DNA of 64,000 bases from NCBI GenBank assembly GCA_035048485.1, contig CM068583.1, positions 43,429,042 through 43,493,041 of the forward strand, in the 5' to 3' direction. The notes under the pieces are model-generated. The model had not been told where the DNA came from and did not search any database. It saw only the letters and a program-made list of their open reading frames with translations. Position 1 is the first letter of the stretch. Each line of letters starts with the position of its first letter. The translations under genes and the position numbers were made by a program. This document shows positions 41,014 to 52,596 of this stretch, one piece after another. The DNA is from Pteria penguin. Lineage: Eukaryota; Mollusca; Bivalvia; Pterioida; Pteriidae.

Positions 41014-44000
41014 TGAAGCTGTTATACTAAAAGCTTTCAGTTTTGAGTACATCTATAATCGACATACCTTTATCTTATATATTATATCTCCAATTATTAA
41101 CTACAATTTTAGGATGATTTTATCAATCGTTGTAATATTTTGATATGATATGGATCAGGTAAACAAAGAATCAAGGCGGCATATATAAGTTTTTGAACTG
41201 TTAGTGTATTTATTATTCAGGACTTTCCAAAGAGATAACTTTCTTCTTTTCCACTATTCAAAGACTATTAAATAATATAGTACATTATATATAATATAGT
41301 ACATTATATATAATATAGTACATTATATATAATATAGTACATTATATATAATATAGTACATTATATATAATATAGTACATTATCATGCAGTCGCTATTAT
41401 ATTTCTATCATGACCAAATTGTTTAGCTAAACATTTCACTGATCAATTAGTTACATGTTTACCATGAATATAATTTGCAGTATATGTCAGATTTCCTGAT
41501 GAAATGATTCTGTTTTTGCCAGTATTTATTTTGGAGCCCGCATGATAACAGAATCCTTAGCCTGCATATAGTGACCCTATATGATCATTTATATACTAAT
41601 ATAAGGGCACTACTTGCGGCTACAGAGTCCTGTAACAGCTATAAGCGTGTTTGTAATGATGATTCAACTTTACAACAATGCTTTTCTTTTTTTTTTTTTT
41701 TTTTTTTTTTGGTAGGAAAAAGTACAACGATACTGAAATTAGACACTAATGACAAATTCCACGATTTAATACATGTTCAAGATAGCCGACCTCATTTTTA
41801 TTTTGAAAATTGGGTTTTATGCATAATTTATCTCATGTCAAAAATAGTCACCGAAATTAGGTTTTTAAAACGAAAGTTCTATCTACAGAATCAAATGCCT
41901 GTTCTGATTCGGCAAAAGTAATATTCCATCAATGTTTTCATTCTCAAAAAAAAATCAAAACAAAACAAAACAAAATAAAAAGTCCAAAATCTCAAAAACT
42001 CACAAGGTAAATCTCAAATTACAAGATATTTATTTTCCTAGATTTCAAATATTTTGGTTTGCATTTTTCTATTATTGGAAAAGTGTCACAAAGTATTCGG
42101 CATTTGGTCATTGGATATATACTCGTACATGTACCCATGAGAACACACTGTCATTTCATATTTCAAAATCATATTCATTACTGGTATAACAATAGGCGTT
42201 GAAGGCAAATCTAAAGAGATTGATTGATTTTTGTTTTACGTCACACCACGAATATTTCATGTATATGGCGACGGCACCTGCCTGATGCAGGGCATACAAA
42301 TTTTGACCTTTGCAACGGACCTACCCGAAGCAGTGAGGCATCTTTAACGTGCCATACATACCACGACACGGGGCCTCGGTTTTCACTGTCTCATCATTTT
42401 CTTATGTCATATTTTCATCAGCAATGTCTCTATAAAACAGACTCCATTAGCTTGTAATATCTTTGATTCTAATTAGTTTAATCAGCATATATTTTTATAA
42501 CTAGGTATGTATCCCATCGACTACTATTGTCGGAGACGGGCTGGACAATGATTGTGATGGTCTAATAGATGAAGAACTGTGCACCTTAGCAAATGGAAGA
42601 AAAGGTTATATTTACCATTTCCCCATCTTCACTTGTCATAATAAAATTGTTTTTGTTATTTCCAGCTTTACGATCTTAATTATAATTTAACCATATGATA
42701 TTCAAATATTTCAGATGACGATAATGATGGTAGAATTGATGAAGATTGTGCTATACCTTCTCCTAGTCAGTATTACACCTTTACAATATATTTTTAACTG
42801 ACCTCAGTCCTAAAGATACCAATGATATTTCGATACTGGGTATTCATACTCAAAATTTGTCATGTTTGGACTTTGAACTGTGGAAATCGGATTGGTATAC
42901 TAGTATTAGATTTTCACTTTTACACAACAAGACAACAAATTTAGAAAATTAATAGTTCTTTGAATCACATTCATTCTCTTCTCTCAGTTGACGGTGGTTG
43001 GGGACAATGGGGCCATTGGTCTTCCTGTTCACAATCCTGTAAGCCAGTACTTACATCACAGACTGGTGTACGGACTCGTGTGCGCCCATGTGACAATCCT
43101 CTTCCTCAGTATGATGGTAAACAATGTCCTGGTAACAACACAGATTATCTTACCTGCAGCAGTTCTGACGTGTGTCCAGGTAACACTACGATACATGTCT
43201 AAATGACAGATATCTAAATTTAAGGCCAAAAAAAAAATACGACAACACCATGCACAAGTAGAAGAGTATTTTCACTATTTTAATAAATGCACTAGAGCTA
43301 GAAAACTTCTGTGAGTATTGCTTACATAACCTACAAATTATTGATGCATGCATAATTCATTTTGTATAAATAACTTTCAATTTTGCTCATTAGAATTTAA
43401 AAGGTTGCTTTTTTTTTCTTTTAGAAAATATTGCTATCAACAGTACATACAGATGCCAAGTGGGAAAATGTCCAAATATAACTATAGGCCCATTTGTACC
43501 AGTAGAAATCAGTCTTTTGGTAATAAATGTTGAAATGATATCCAAACTGCTTTTTAATTTCAACTTTGTATACTATGGGAATGAAGCAAATTCTGGCTTA
43601 AGGAATATATTCAAACTTCAATGTTGACAATGGCACAACAAACCACAAGTCATTCATCACATGTCAAGGGCGATTTGTCTTTTGTGTCTACCTTGTATAT
43701 TTGGGAGACATAGAACTCATTGTAAACATTGAGACAATCATAAATTTTCTTTTAATACTAACATTTTATTGAATGAATTTGAACTTTGAATACAGACTAA
43801 ATAAACGTAATTGCAGATGAATTTGACATGTGATTCTATCGACATCCATACCTCTGTCGCGAATGGCGACCAATTTCTACCTCAGACTTCATATTCATTA
43901 TCTGGTCCAGAAGTGCAATACTTCCACATACAGTTTTCTACAAATACTACAGCCTTCATAACGTTGATAACCACCAGAATGAATACCAATGAGAGTTGTT

Positions 44001-46306
44001 ATGTGGAAATAACACTGACTCCATTTACTCAGAGAGGTAAGTAGTTATAGGACTGTTATAGGTATCAATTGACCCTGACTGGAGTCATGTAAGCGTTTTG
44101 GCTCCCTTAAGTCTTGCTCGGGATGAAGAATCACAGGCTTCTGAGTGGATATGAATGCCAGACACAACTTTCTGATTAAATTCTATTTATGGACTGTCTT
44201 TATGGAAGGTAGCAATATTAAAATATAATTAATTCGTCAGTATTTTTATATCAAGGTTTAAGGCATTTTCAGGAAGAACATTTTCTGCGGACTGAGGGTA
44301 AGTTCAAACAAGGCAAAATTTGAAATGAAAAGCCACGGTGAGTATAGTCTTGTGTGTGTGTGTGGGGGGGGGGTATCATTTTTGTTGTTTTATTTTTACT
44401 TTGATGGGGGCCTCTCTTTTTAATGAGATACAATAGAAATTTCAAATGGTACTCTTTTTTTTTATAGAAACTTATCAATTCATTAACATGTAGCCCTATG
44501 GCAAACCAATTGCTACATTGATACCTATAACATTAAAGTATTAATATTGCCGATTATTCTCACTCCGACAAGTCAAGCCCTTTCGTCGTGTCCAGTTGGA
44601 GGGGGGGGGGTTAATTTTTGTTTGCCTCGTTTAGTTTTTCTTTTCGGATTGTCCATATTCATAGAATCTGACAGCTGTGCTTATGCAATCGGGTGAGATT
44701 TCAACAGAAATAAACGAATGTCACAATCAAGTAAAATCAAACTTTTGTTACAGAATCTATATCACTAGTATATTTTTAGCTTGAAGATATACGGTTTTAT
44801 AATCCCATGACACTTCATACGGTATACATGACAATGACGGTATACATGACAATGACGGTATACATGACAATGACGGCAATAACAACCTTATTTTTTAAAT
44901 GTTGTTTCTGCTTTCTTAAGATTATATCTTTTAGTTTTGCCAATTGAATCAGTAAATGGTATATACAAGTGAAATGACGTGTAATCTGTAATGTATGTTG
45001 CATCATGGGATTATTATAACTGTAGATATTCAAGTAACTTTCATGGATTCTAGGGATTTATAACAGAAATGTAAATTTTACCAAACTGTAACAATTGTTT
45101 ATCTCTAGCGAATAAAAAAATCCCGACTTTATAAACACAGATGTCGAATTGTACAACAATGCCATCAAACACCGTCTCTTCGTCAAATGGACTGACTTGT
45201 AGGACTTGAGTGCTTCAAGCAAAATAGAGTGTTTCAATCGTGTATATAATGGTAATTATATTGATACTTATACTTTACTTTTTAGAAATGGCATGCATTC
45301 AAGATGGAAAATCAGTAAGATGCCCGGATAAATGTACCAGTTAGTATTATATTATATTATATTATATTATATTATATTATATTATATTATATTATATTAT
45401 ATTATATTATACATTTTGACTAAAAGGTCTTAAGATTGGATTTCTATTTGTTAAATTACTACAAGACTAGGAAAATGTCTGTAGTAAATTACCGATCAAA
45501 TACGTGATATTATTACATTCTTGATGTACAAAACTCATTTAAATTGAAAATCATTTAAACTGAAAACCAACAACATCCCTGTTTTAACTTTCACATACTA
45601 TTCATCACATCTTTTAGATCCCTGGAATTTCCAGAGTCCCTGTAGAGCTGGACCCTCCACAAGCTTCAAGTATGCACATCCCTCAGATATCACCAAGTAC
45701 CTTGAGTGTGACGTAATGGGAAATGTGTATATTGTCCACTGTCCGCAGAACATGACATTCTCAGAATCATGTCAGCAATGTTCCTTGGCCAATACGACAT
45801 GTCTTACTGGACAAAAAAATGAGATGACAAATGGACTTAATCCGTGCACAGTAGCAACTCTCATGGCAGGAAACTTCTTTTTCTCTTACCCCCTCGATAT
45901 TTCAAAGTTTATTCATTGTGATGTGTGGGGGAAAGCTTGGATAATGAGTTGCCCAGTTGGAGAGGTTTGGGAAGAAAATGCTCTGACGTGCATTATTCCA
46001 ACCACAACAACATCCACCACTACTCCACGTCCAGTTATGACAGCTCCATCTACCGGTACAGGCTTCACCTGTTGTACGGTATGCTCCCATTATACCGCAC
46101 CCTGCACTTCTGCAAATATCGCTGCTGGGAAATTGTTACACCCTATTCGTGAAGACAAGCACCATTACATACAATGCGACCTCACTGGAAGAATGTATTG
46201 TCCTATGCCATGTAACCCGTCAGTAGATGGAGGCCTAGATTTCTTTGATCCGAACACAAGTACATGTGTCGATGGCAGTATTTTCATTGATAGCGTCTTA
46301 GGATAA
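36351..46306 (+). CDS. Secreted IgGFc-binding / TSP1 / peritrophin-A (CBM14) protein
   Basis: Nine exons join in phase to 909 residues plus stop: 36351-36408, 39546-40816, 42505-42604, 42715-42765, 42988-43179, 43425-43519, 43817-44036, 45286-45339 and 45618-46306. Exon 1 is a signal peptide (MARYLKWIHLFSFFICTIY). Exon 2 (residues 20-443) is an IgGFc-binding N-terminal domain, with YYIATYTP and a VEMLPPIDTWGKKFVTVP-type region. Exons 3-4 hold calcium-site-like acidic motifs (GDGLDNDCDGLIDEE, DDNDGRIDEDC). Exon 5 is a TSP1 repeat (WGQWGHWSSCSQSC). Exon 7 is not recognised. Exon 9 holds three six-Cys chitin-binding domains (about 689-735, 756-805 and 843-887) with a Thr-rich linker. Inferred role: an extracellular chitin-binding adhesive or immune protein. 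The function is not established by sequence. A likely poly(A) signal AATAAA is at 46563. Confidence 0.87.
37228..37478 (-). mobile_element. tRNA-derived SINE (family C), minus strand
   Basis: On the minus strand a B-box-like GGTTCGACTCC precedes a body with CGAGGTTCCGTGTCACGGTA, TTAAAGATCCCCACTACTTC and GTGACGTAAAATG, and a (CAAT)n tail. It lies in intron 1 of the IgGFc gene. The body is shared with 42210-42400 and 56783-57035. Confidence 0.75.
37535..37735. repeat. Dispersed repeat, copy of the 28085-28310 type
   Basis: GGATTTCGATAACTAATGTT followed by TCTTCAGTGTTGCTCCAGGCC, and then CTAAGGAGAGAGCTCTGC, align with the copy at 28085-28310. It is intronic in the IgGFc gene. Confidence 0.5.
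38455..38582 (-). repeat. SINE family C fragment
   Basis: The short stretch ATACCGTGACACAAGTGTAG, followed by TTTCATACTGTCTCATCTGAC, resembles the body of the SINE C copies. It is too decayed to delimit well. Confidence 0.4.
38668..38718. repeat. (CTTT)n microsatellite
   Basis: A CTTT/TTCT run in intron 1 of the IgGFc gene. Confidence 0.9.
40943..41013. repeat. (ATC)n microsatellite
   Basis: A run of ATC triplets in intron 2 of the IgGFc gene, about 130 bp after the exon-2 donor. Confidence 0.9.
41272..41383. repeat. 20-bp tandem repeat (ATATAGTACATTATATATA)
   Basis: TAGTACAT recurs every 20 bp, about 5.5 copies, in intron 2 of the IgGFc gene. Confidence 0.92.
42210..42400 (-). mobile_element. 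SINE family C, head-truncated
   Basis: GATTGATTGATTTTTGTTTT and ACGTCACACCACGAATATTT, and further along CACGACACGGGGCCTCGG, match the other family C copies. The tRNA head is missing, which is the usual 5' truncation. It is intronic in the IgGFc gene, about 100 bp before the 42505 exon. Confidence 0.75.
45346..45412. repeat. (ATATT)n microsatellite
   Basis: A pure pentanucleotide run directly after the donor of exon 45286-45339. Confidence 0.93.
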
Positions 46307-46562
46307 TAGTACAGTTGTATATTTACTTCCATTCATTACAGAACTTGATGCAATATACCAGTACCATGTATGTTTGTAGTGTAATTACTTTATTAATCTG
46401 TAAGTATGTTAGTTAAGACAAAATGATTTATGTTGAATTAGTTTCCTTTTAAATCATAATGCTGATTGTTATTAAACATGGAAATTCTGATTCTTATCAA
46501 GAAAGAAAAACAATTTGTCTGAGTATTTAAAGTTGGGGGTTTTTTTTTTTTTACAAATTTTG

Positions 46563-46568
46563 AATAAA
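46563..46568 (+). terminator. Likely poly(A) signal of the IgGFc gene
   Basis: AATAAA 257 nt after the stop at 46304-46306, the first canonical hexamer that I see downstream. Confidence 0.45.
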
Positions 46569-46663
46569 GGTACAATAACACCATTGTCAAACCCTTTTTA
46601 ATTTGGCTATTTACCATGGGTATTATTACCTTAATACAAAATCTTGCATGTATCTGGTCTCCA

Positions 46664-47475
46664 TCATAACAATCAATCACCAATGCCGACCTTCGTGTAC
46701 GCTGTTGTGAGTGCCAATGTGACGCGGTATCAGTTACGTAGAACCTTACCTGTATCTGGTCTCACCATCAATTACCAAGGGTTGATGAATGCCGACCTTC
46801 GTACGCTGTTGTGAGTGCCAATGTGACGCGGTATCAGTTACGTAGAACCTTACCTGTATCTGGTCTCACCATCAATTACCAAGGGTTGATGAATGCCGAC
46901 CTTCGTACGCTGTTGTGAGTGCCAATGTGACGCGGTATCAGTTACGTAGAACCTTACCTGTATCTGGTCTCACCATCAATTACCAAGGGTTGATGAATGC
47001 CGACCTTCGTACGCTGTTGTGAGTGCCAATGTGACGCGGTATCAGTTACGTAGAAGCTTACCTGTATCTGGTCTCACCATCAATTACCAAGGGATGATGA
47101 ATGCCGACCATCGTACGCTATTTTGAGTTCCAATGTGGTACGGTATCAGTTACGTAGAACCTTACCTGTGTCTGGTCTCACAATCAATTACCAAGGGTTG
47201 ATGAATGCCGACTATCGTACGCTTTTGGAGTGCCATTGTGACATGGTATCAGTTACGTAGAAGCTTACCTGTATCTGGTTTTGCCATTTATTACCAAGGG
47301 TTGATGAATGCCGACCATCGTACGCTAGTGTGAGTGCCAATGTGACACGCTTTTAGTTAAGTTTAAGCTTACCTGTATCTGGTTTCACCATTTATCACCA
47401 AGGGTTGATGAATGCCGACCTTCGTACGCTGTTGTAAGTACCAATGTGACACAGCATCAGTTGCGTGTCTTTTAT
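46664..47475. repeat. 104-bp tandem repeat, about 8 copies
   Basis: CAGTTACGTAGAACCTTACC recurs at 46731, 46835 and 46939 with a 104-bp step. The first units are nearly identical and the right-hand ones diverge, which suggests recent homogenisation at the left. It lies between the IgGFc and B-box genes. Confidence 0.92.
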
Positions 47476-47996
47476 TATTGTAATTTATATTCTCTTTGCA
47501 GTGTCGTAAATAAGATCCTCGCGGAAATTTGATTTACGTATTATTACACCCTTGTTTTGTCATGTTACTGGGTAACTTTCTTTTACAGTGTAAATCTCGT
47601 GTATGTAGTATCGAAATATTTGCGAGTCGTCGACCGATCGATATCATTCTATGGACATTCATGGGTGGTCTAGCTAGCCAAATATAAACGCTTCCTCCTC
47701 CAGGATACCTCACGTCATAGATGTCCAATATGGTGTTTTGATGTGATTGTTACAATACATAGCGCCATTTACCTGTGTGTTCCGCTTTCACTTGTGGCAT
47801 GAGGTGTTTAACTAGCTATAATACGAGATGCTTTTTATCGTAAGTTGTAGTATGAAGAGCTTCTCTATCTGCAGCCGTTATGGGAATAGCTTATCTAATT
47901 GTAACTGAAGGGGGAAGTGTTGTTTCTTGTCCTTATTTCATGTATAACGGTCTCATTAAGTGTTGTATAGAAATTCAAAATTAACTTTGTTATGCA

Positions 47997-48065
<69 letters not shown>

Positions 48066-48561
48066 GGATAAGCGATACATTCTGCATTGATAGTATATTA
48101 GATAAATCTAAATACATGTATCAATAAGTAACAGTGACGATTTGAACTGCATCCAACATATATCATAGTCTTGTCAGATAACGTCGTATGTATACTGTAA
48201 CAGCTGTGGATTAGATTATACAATACACTAAACATACCCGTAATATGTTGTGTATTGAGAAGTGACACCGGGAAGTACTATAATCATAGCAAGTAAGAGA
48301 GATTTTCTTATACTATACCTGATCTCAATCATATACAGCCGATCAATGTAAAGTAGAAATGGTGGACTTGATGTAAGTTTTCTGAAGTTTTAGCTTTCAT
48401 TGGTGGAATCTAACAAGTATCAGCTCACACATCGTACCTCATTCCTTATAAGTCTGCTATTATAACAAGAACGGCTAAATCAGAACAAATCAATGCACAA
48501 TCGGAAATACATTTAATATACCGGTACCTCTAGCTAGTACAACCAAATATATCCATTTCAG
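47476..48561. other. Intergenic DNA with a long (GT)n run
   Basis: A (GT)n run of about 31 units lies at 47999-48062. The right end (48551-48561, ATCCATTTCAG) is a splice acceptor for the B-box gene, so an upstream noncoding exon and promoter are expected in or left of this stretch. Confidence 0.6.
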
Positions 48562-48581
48562 AAGATTTGAGTCTTAGCGCG

Positions 48582-50249
48582 ATGAGCGATTCCACACAAG
48601 ACGTTCAACTTAGTACATTCGCACTCTGCAGGAAGTGCTTACAAAACGAAGATGTCCTTTGGTCTTGTAAATCCTGCAACACGTCGGTCTGCATCCATTG
48701 CAAACTAAAGCACCTTGAAGCGAATCCTTCCCACGAGTTCGTTGTTCACAATCAGGAAGATGATGAGTTAGAATACTCTGTCGGTGAGTGTGAAGAGCAT
48801 CGGGGTGAAGATTTGAAGCGTTTCTGTCACCGTTGTCGCAGTGTGTGCTGTCCATCTTGCATTATTTCTTCTCATGCAGATCATGACGTACAAAGTGTGT
48901 ACGAGACAATCAAATTTCTACGTTTTCAAATGGTTGAGCTACTTCGCGAATTAAGCCAACAGTTGATTGTCATTGAAGACGCAATCCGGACATGGGCACG
49001 AAAAGCAAGCGAATTCTTTGATGTGCTTCGATATCGCAGAAATCAGATTATAAACAGATTTTCCGAGTTTGAAACTCTACCTGAACTAAATAAAATATTG
49101 ATTGACTTGCTTCAGATGTACGACCAAGACCACAAACAGGAAGTGGGTGACATCCAAGCAGTGAGATTGGAACTAGATCAAAAACACGCTGTTGTCAAAA
49201 GCATGATTTCAGAATCGGAGGATGTGTTGAAGACGGATGATGCTGGATTCATACTGAATGCTAGGTCTATCATAGATCGTCGTGACGACAAGCTGTCCAT
49301 GTTCTCTGCCCTCAATGTACCTATACCAACGTGTAAGGAGATCGACATGCGCTCTATAGACAAAAAAATCAATCCTTTTGCTAAGATGCTAGAAAAGAAT
49401 CATATTGAACTTCAGATACTATATTCGTTCAGTGTGGATTTTACTCCTCATCAGGTGATACCTATTTCTCCACATCGAGCCTGGATAGGAGCCAGTCCCA
49501 GAGGACGACTCACGCATGTCTCGGTCAGCGGGGAGGACCTCGAAACTGCCGATACCTGCTTCAAGATTCAAGATTTCCGAATTCAAGCCAATGGCGACTT
49601 CATATTTTCTCTGGCAGATTGGACCACATATTGCCTGAAAAGAATCACTTTCAAGGAACGTATTAGAGTATCAGTAATCGTTGATGACTTTACACCTTTT
49701 GAATCCAGAGGAATCTGCATTAATGATTTAAATCAGATCGTCGTCTGTTTGGTCGGGCCTCATGGGAAACTGGGTGTGTATAATCTGAACTGCGGTACAA
49801 AGGTATTTGAGATACGAAAGAAAGCCTTCGGTATATCTTTGTTTACCAGTCCAACAAAAGTCACTCAGAATTATAATGGTGATTACCACGTGATCGACGA
49901 AAAAGACCATACTATTGTGACGGTGAATCGCAATGGTGTCTATCTCTGGACGTATGACGGTCGACAAGGTGAAATGTCGGGAATGGGTTTCTGTCCGAAA
50001 GACATATGCTGTGATAGATATCTGAACGTCATAATATCTGATTTCAACAATGACGTCATCCACATTGTAAATAGATATGGACAGTATGTCACAAATCTGG
50101 ACACAAGGTCCAGTGGTATCAGCGGAGTTCATGCCATTTCCATTGACAATCAATCCAAACTATGGCTCAGTACTTACTTCCAAAAGAAGATTTTTGTATT
50201 AGAGTATCTCAGAGATAGAAGGGACATTACTCATGATGTAGAAGGATAA
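48582..50249 (+). CDS. B-box zinc-finger protein with C-terminal propeller-like region (TRIM-like, no RING)
   Basis: 555 residues in one exon. A first B-box-like cluster (C16, C19, C29, C32, C37, C40, H44, H51) is followed by a second (C70, H73, C82, C85, C90, C93, H98, H101). A helical, probably coiled-coil stretch follows to about residue 240. The C-terminal half has NHL-like repeats (for example LSVIVDDFTPF-type and DRYLNVIISDFNNDVIHIVNRYGQYV). The RING finger of true TRIM ligases is absent, so it may act as a scaffold and not a ubiquitin ligase. Bivalves have large families of such genes. The start ATG at 48582 follows an acceptor at 48561; an upstream TTG in frame is not needed. An ATTAAA at about 50319 may be the poly(A) signal. 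Confidence 0.85.
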   Translation: MSDSTQDVQLSTFALCRKCLQNEDVLWSCKSCNTSVCIHCKLKHLEANPSHEFVVHNQEDDELEYSVGECEEHRGEDLKRFCHRCRSVCCPSCIISSHADHDVQSVYETIKFLRFQMVELLRELSQQLIVIEDAIRTWARKASEFFDVLRYRRNQIINRFSEFETLPELNKILIDLLQMYDQDHKQEVGDIQAVRLELDQKHAVVKSMISESEDVLKTDDAGFILNARSIIDRRDDKLSMFSALNVPIPTCKEIDMRSIDKKINPFAKMLEKNHIELQILYSFSVDFTPHQVIPISPHRAWIGASPRGRLTHVSVSGEDLETADTCFKIQDFRIQANGDFIFSLADWTTYCLKRITFKERIRVSVIVDDFTPFESRGICINDLNQIVVCLVGPHGKLGVYNLNCGTKVFEIRKKAFGISLFTSPTKVTQNYNGDYHVIDEKDHTIVTVNRNGVYLWTYDGRQGEMSGMGFCPKDICCDRYLNVIISDFNNDVIHIVNRYGQYVTNLDTRSSGISGVHAISIDNQSKLWLSTYFQKKIFVLEYLRDRRDITHDVEG

Positions 50250-50665
50250 TGTGCTGTAGCATCTTAATATTACTCCCATAGTACATATAGTACACAAAAT
50301 TCACTCTATTCTGTGAAAAAATTAAAGTACTTACAGTACTGATAGCCGGGCTTTTAGTAAGTCCTTAGTAACTAGTCAAGTAGCAAAAGATTAAATTGGA
50401 GTTAAAATACAGTTGATAACAAATTCAAGGAAAGAAGAATTTACACATTTCATTATGGAAGAATAATTATAGTGAAATGAAGTTTATCATTGGTTAACTT
50501 TGATAAAATATCTCGTGAGGCATGACATCTACACTTGATCATGATGAAAACCATAGATTCATTACTGTTTTAAAAGTTGCACTGCTCTTGTCATGCTTTA
50601 TTCTCTTGAATATTAAAAGATATAACTGTCATCTCCTATCGCTATAAAGAGCGGATTATGGTGTA

Positions 50666-50939
50666 TAGTCAAAACCGCCCAAAATAAAACGGTCCACAAG
50701 AAAATAGGAATAATTTTATGCTGAAGACAATTTATTAAAATGTCAATTTTTTTGCCCTCTTTCTATCTGTATCAAGTATAATTTAAACATTAGGTGAAAA
50801 AAAAATCTATTTTGAAATCAAAGTCGATATCCATTGTCAAAATTTTACAAAGTTAGGCCGTTTTGGTAAAAAATGGGCCGTTTTAGAGTGGGCCGTTCTG
50901 GTGTAAAACGGTTTTTTTTTTCTTTGGCCGTTTTGACTA
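50666..50939. mobile_element. MITE-like element with inverted ends
   Basis: The left end TAGTCAAAACCGCCC is mirrored by GGCCGTTTTGACTA at the right end. GGCCGTTTT or GGCCGTTCT motifs recur three to four times near the right end. There is no coding capacity, and the family is unassigned. Confidence 0.5.
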
Positions 50940-51625
50940 TTACTCTCTTGATTACTAGTTTTAGTACAATTTCACTTGCATTGACAATCCATGGCCATTA
51001 AACCTACTCCGTTTAACAGGATATTCTATTTATCCTTGAAAAGTTCAACAGATCCACGATAAAAATTCATCATATCTTGATAGTAGCCGACGGTTCGAAG
51101 AGTAATGCATGAATTTTTTTTTTTCAAAATTGCAAAAATTTTGATGTTACGGAACAAATCCGAGAGAAAACCTGAAATGATACTTGGATTATTAATTTCG
51201 ATTTATGAACGACATTAGAATAAACTACATCTTGATTAAGTACTACTTTGTTGGAAATGATGTCGATCTGAGAATAATGTCGGGCATGCTAATCAGTACA
51301 GGGAGCAATACATGTACCCGTTTTCTTTGTGCCAAGCGATAATGCAATGGACAATACACAGCGCTATACCAATGTTTATGTATGACGCTTGAATTAGAAA
51401 CATGCTTCAATCGGCAAAAATAGACATAGGGAAACCCCTAACATACACATGTACACAAATATTAAACCAGTTGGCAATGCCATGCCTGTCTATATCTTAA
51501 AATATCATGACAGTGGCCATAACGAGACTGACTGAGGTTCAAGTGACGCGTTATCGGTTATTTTTATATCACTGGGTTTTGTTTTGTTTTATTCATTTAG
51601 TCTAGAATCAACAAGTATTGACAAT
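50940..51625. other. Intergenic DNA, nothing recognised
   Basis: AT-rich sequence without a supported gene or repeat, between two MITE-like elements. Confidence 0.4.
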
Positions 51626-52149
51626 CAGTGGCGTAGCTTCCATGTATGCTTGTATGCTAATATAAAGCATCCACATTTTTTTCCAGGAAAAAATGAAGAA
51701 AATAAAGAGAGAGAGAGAGTGTGTGTGTGTGAAAGAAAGAGAGAGTGAGTGAGAGAGAGAGAGAGTCCGCTATCCGATCAGCAAAACAGGATGAATCAAT
51801 GTTTTTAAAGTATATTTCCCCTATGCAAAATAGACCAGTGTTTTAAAGAAGTTGAGCTCAGACTGCAATTTTGCCTAGCTCAACCTCACTGAATCTTGCA
51901 ATATAAATGTAATAAAACCGACAATATGTACAAGTGTGACTGCAAAATAAGGCTAAATATTTTCCATCCAAGTTCTTCACTGGGCCATGGTTTTAAAACA
52001 CTAAAATTGCAATTTTTGCGGAGTTTCCAGGCGCTTTGTATCCTAGGCTTCTGCCAGAACACTCCCTGGACCTGCTGGAGGCCACATTGCGGCCCACAGA
52101 CTCCTGTATCCAGAGAAGCATCCACTTAATTTGCTTAGCTACGCCAATG
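51626..52149. mobile_element. Non-autonomous DNA transposon with CAGTGGCGTAGC ends (hAT-like)
   Basis: CAGTGGCGTAGCT at 51626-51638 is mirrored by AGCTACGCCAATG at 52137-52149 with one mismatch. Such CAGTGGCGTAGC termini are common in hAT-type MITEs. The inside holds a GA/GT microsatellite (51704-51765) and decayed GC-richer sequence. No clear 8-bp target duplication was found. Confidence 0.55.
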
Positions 52150-52170
52150 ACAAATAAATCCTCGACGCCT

Positions 52171-52206
52171 GGGACGTATATATCTAAATTTAGATATATA
52201 CGTCCC
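52171..52206. other. 36-bp perfect palindrome
   Basis: GGGACGTATATATCTAAA is followed directly by its exact reverse complement. There is no spacer. It lies just outside the CAGTGGCGTAGC element. Confidence 0.9.
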
Positions 52207-52379
52207 TTTCGACGCTAAACATCACGCGCCTCTTATAAATAACTTCAAATACTGTATAGTAATGCTGTGTATGCTACTGCAGGCGAATTACATCTACACA
52301 CAGTGTGTACTGCTTGTTGTCTGCCCAAACAGTCTGTGCTATAATTAACACTAGCTGGAGTAGAAGAAGTCTCTCCAGA

Positions 52380-52428
52380 ATGGCGGTGATCACCCGTCTC
52401 TTCGCGCAGCGATATCAAGCAAGAGCAG
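52380..52428 (+). CDS. Possible short first coding exon, gene unknown
   Basis: ATG at 52380 opens MAVITRLFAQRYQARA, a basic sequence without acidic residues such as a mitochondrial presequence might have. The donor CAG|GTAACT follows in phase 1. The local GC is higher than around it. I found no matching downstream exon in the window, and the putative intron would contain the Penelope-like element. It may be chance. Confidence 0.25.
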
Positions 52429-52596
52429 GTAACTTCAGTCTACACGAATATACACATGTATATTTCTATTTGCAATGTTACATACAAGTAATGATCCAAT
52501 AAAGATTCAATGCGTTCTGAATATTATAATGCTAGAAATTACATAAGAGATTATGTTTTGAAGCACAAGAACACATTGAGTGAGAAAAAGAGCTTT

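Noticed and set aside
46664..47475. CRISPR-like array
   Set aside because: Whole-unit tandem repeat without unique spacers, in a eukaryotic genome.
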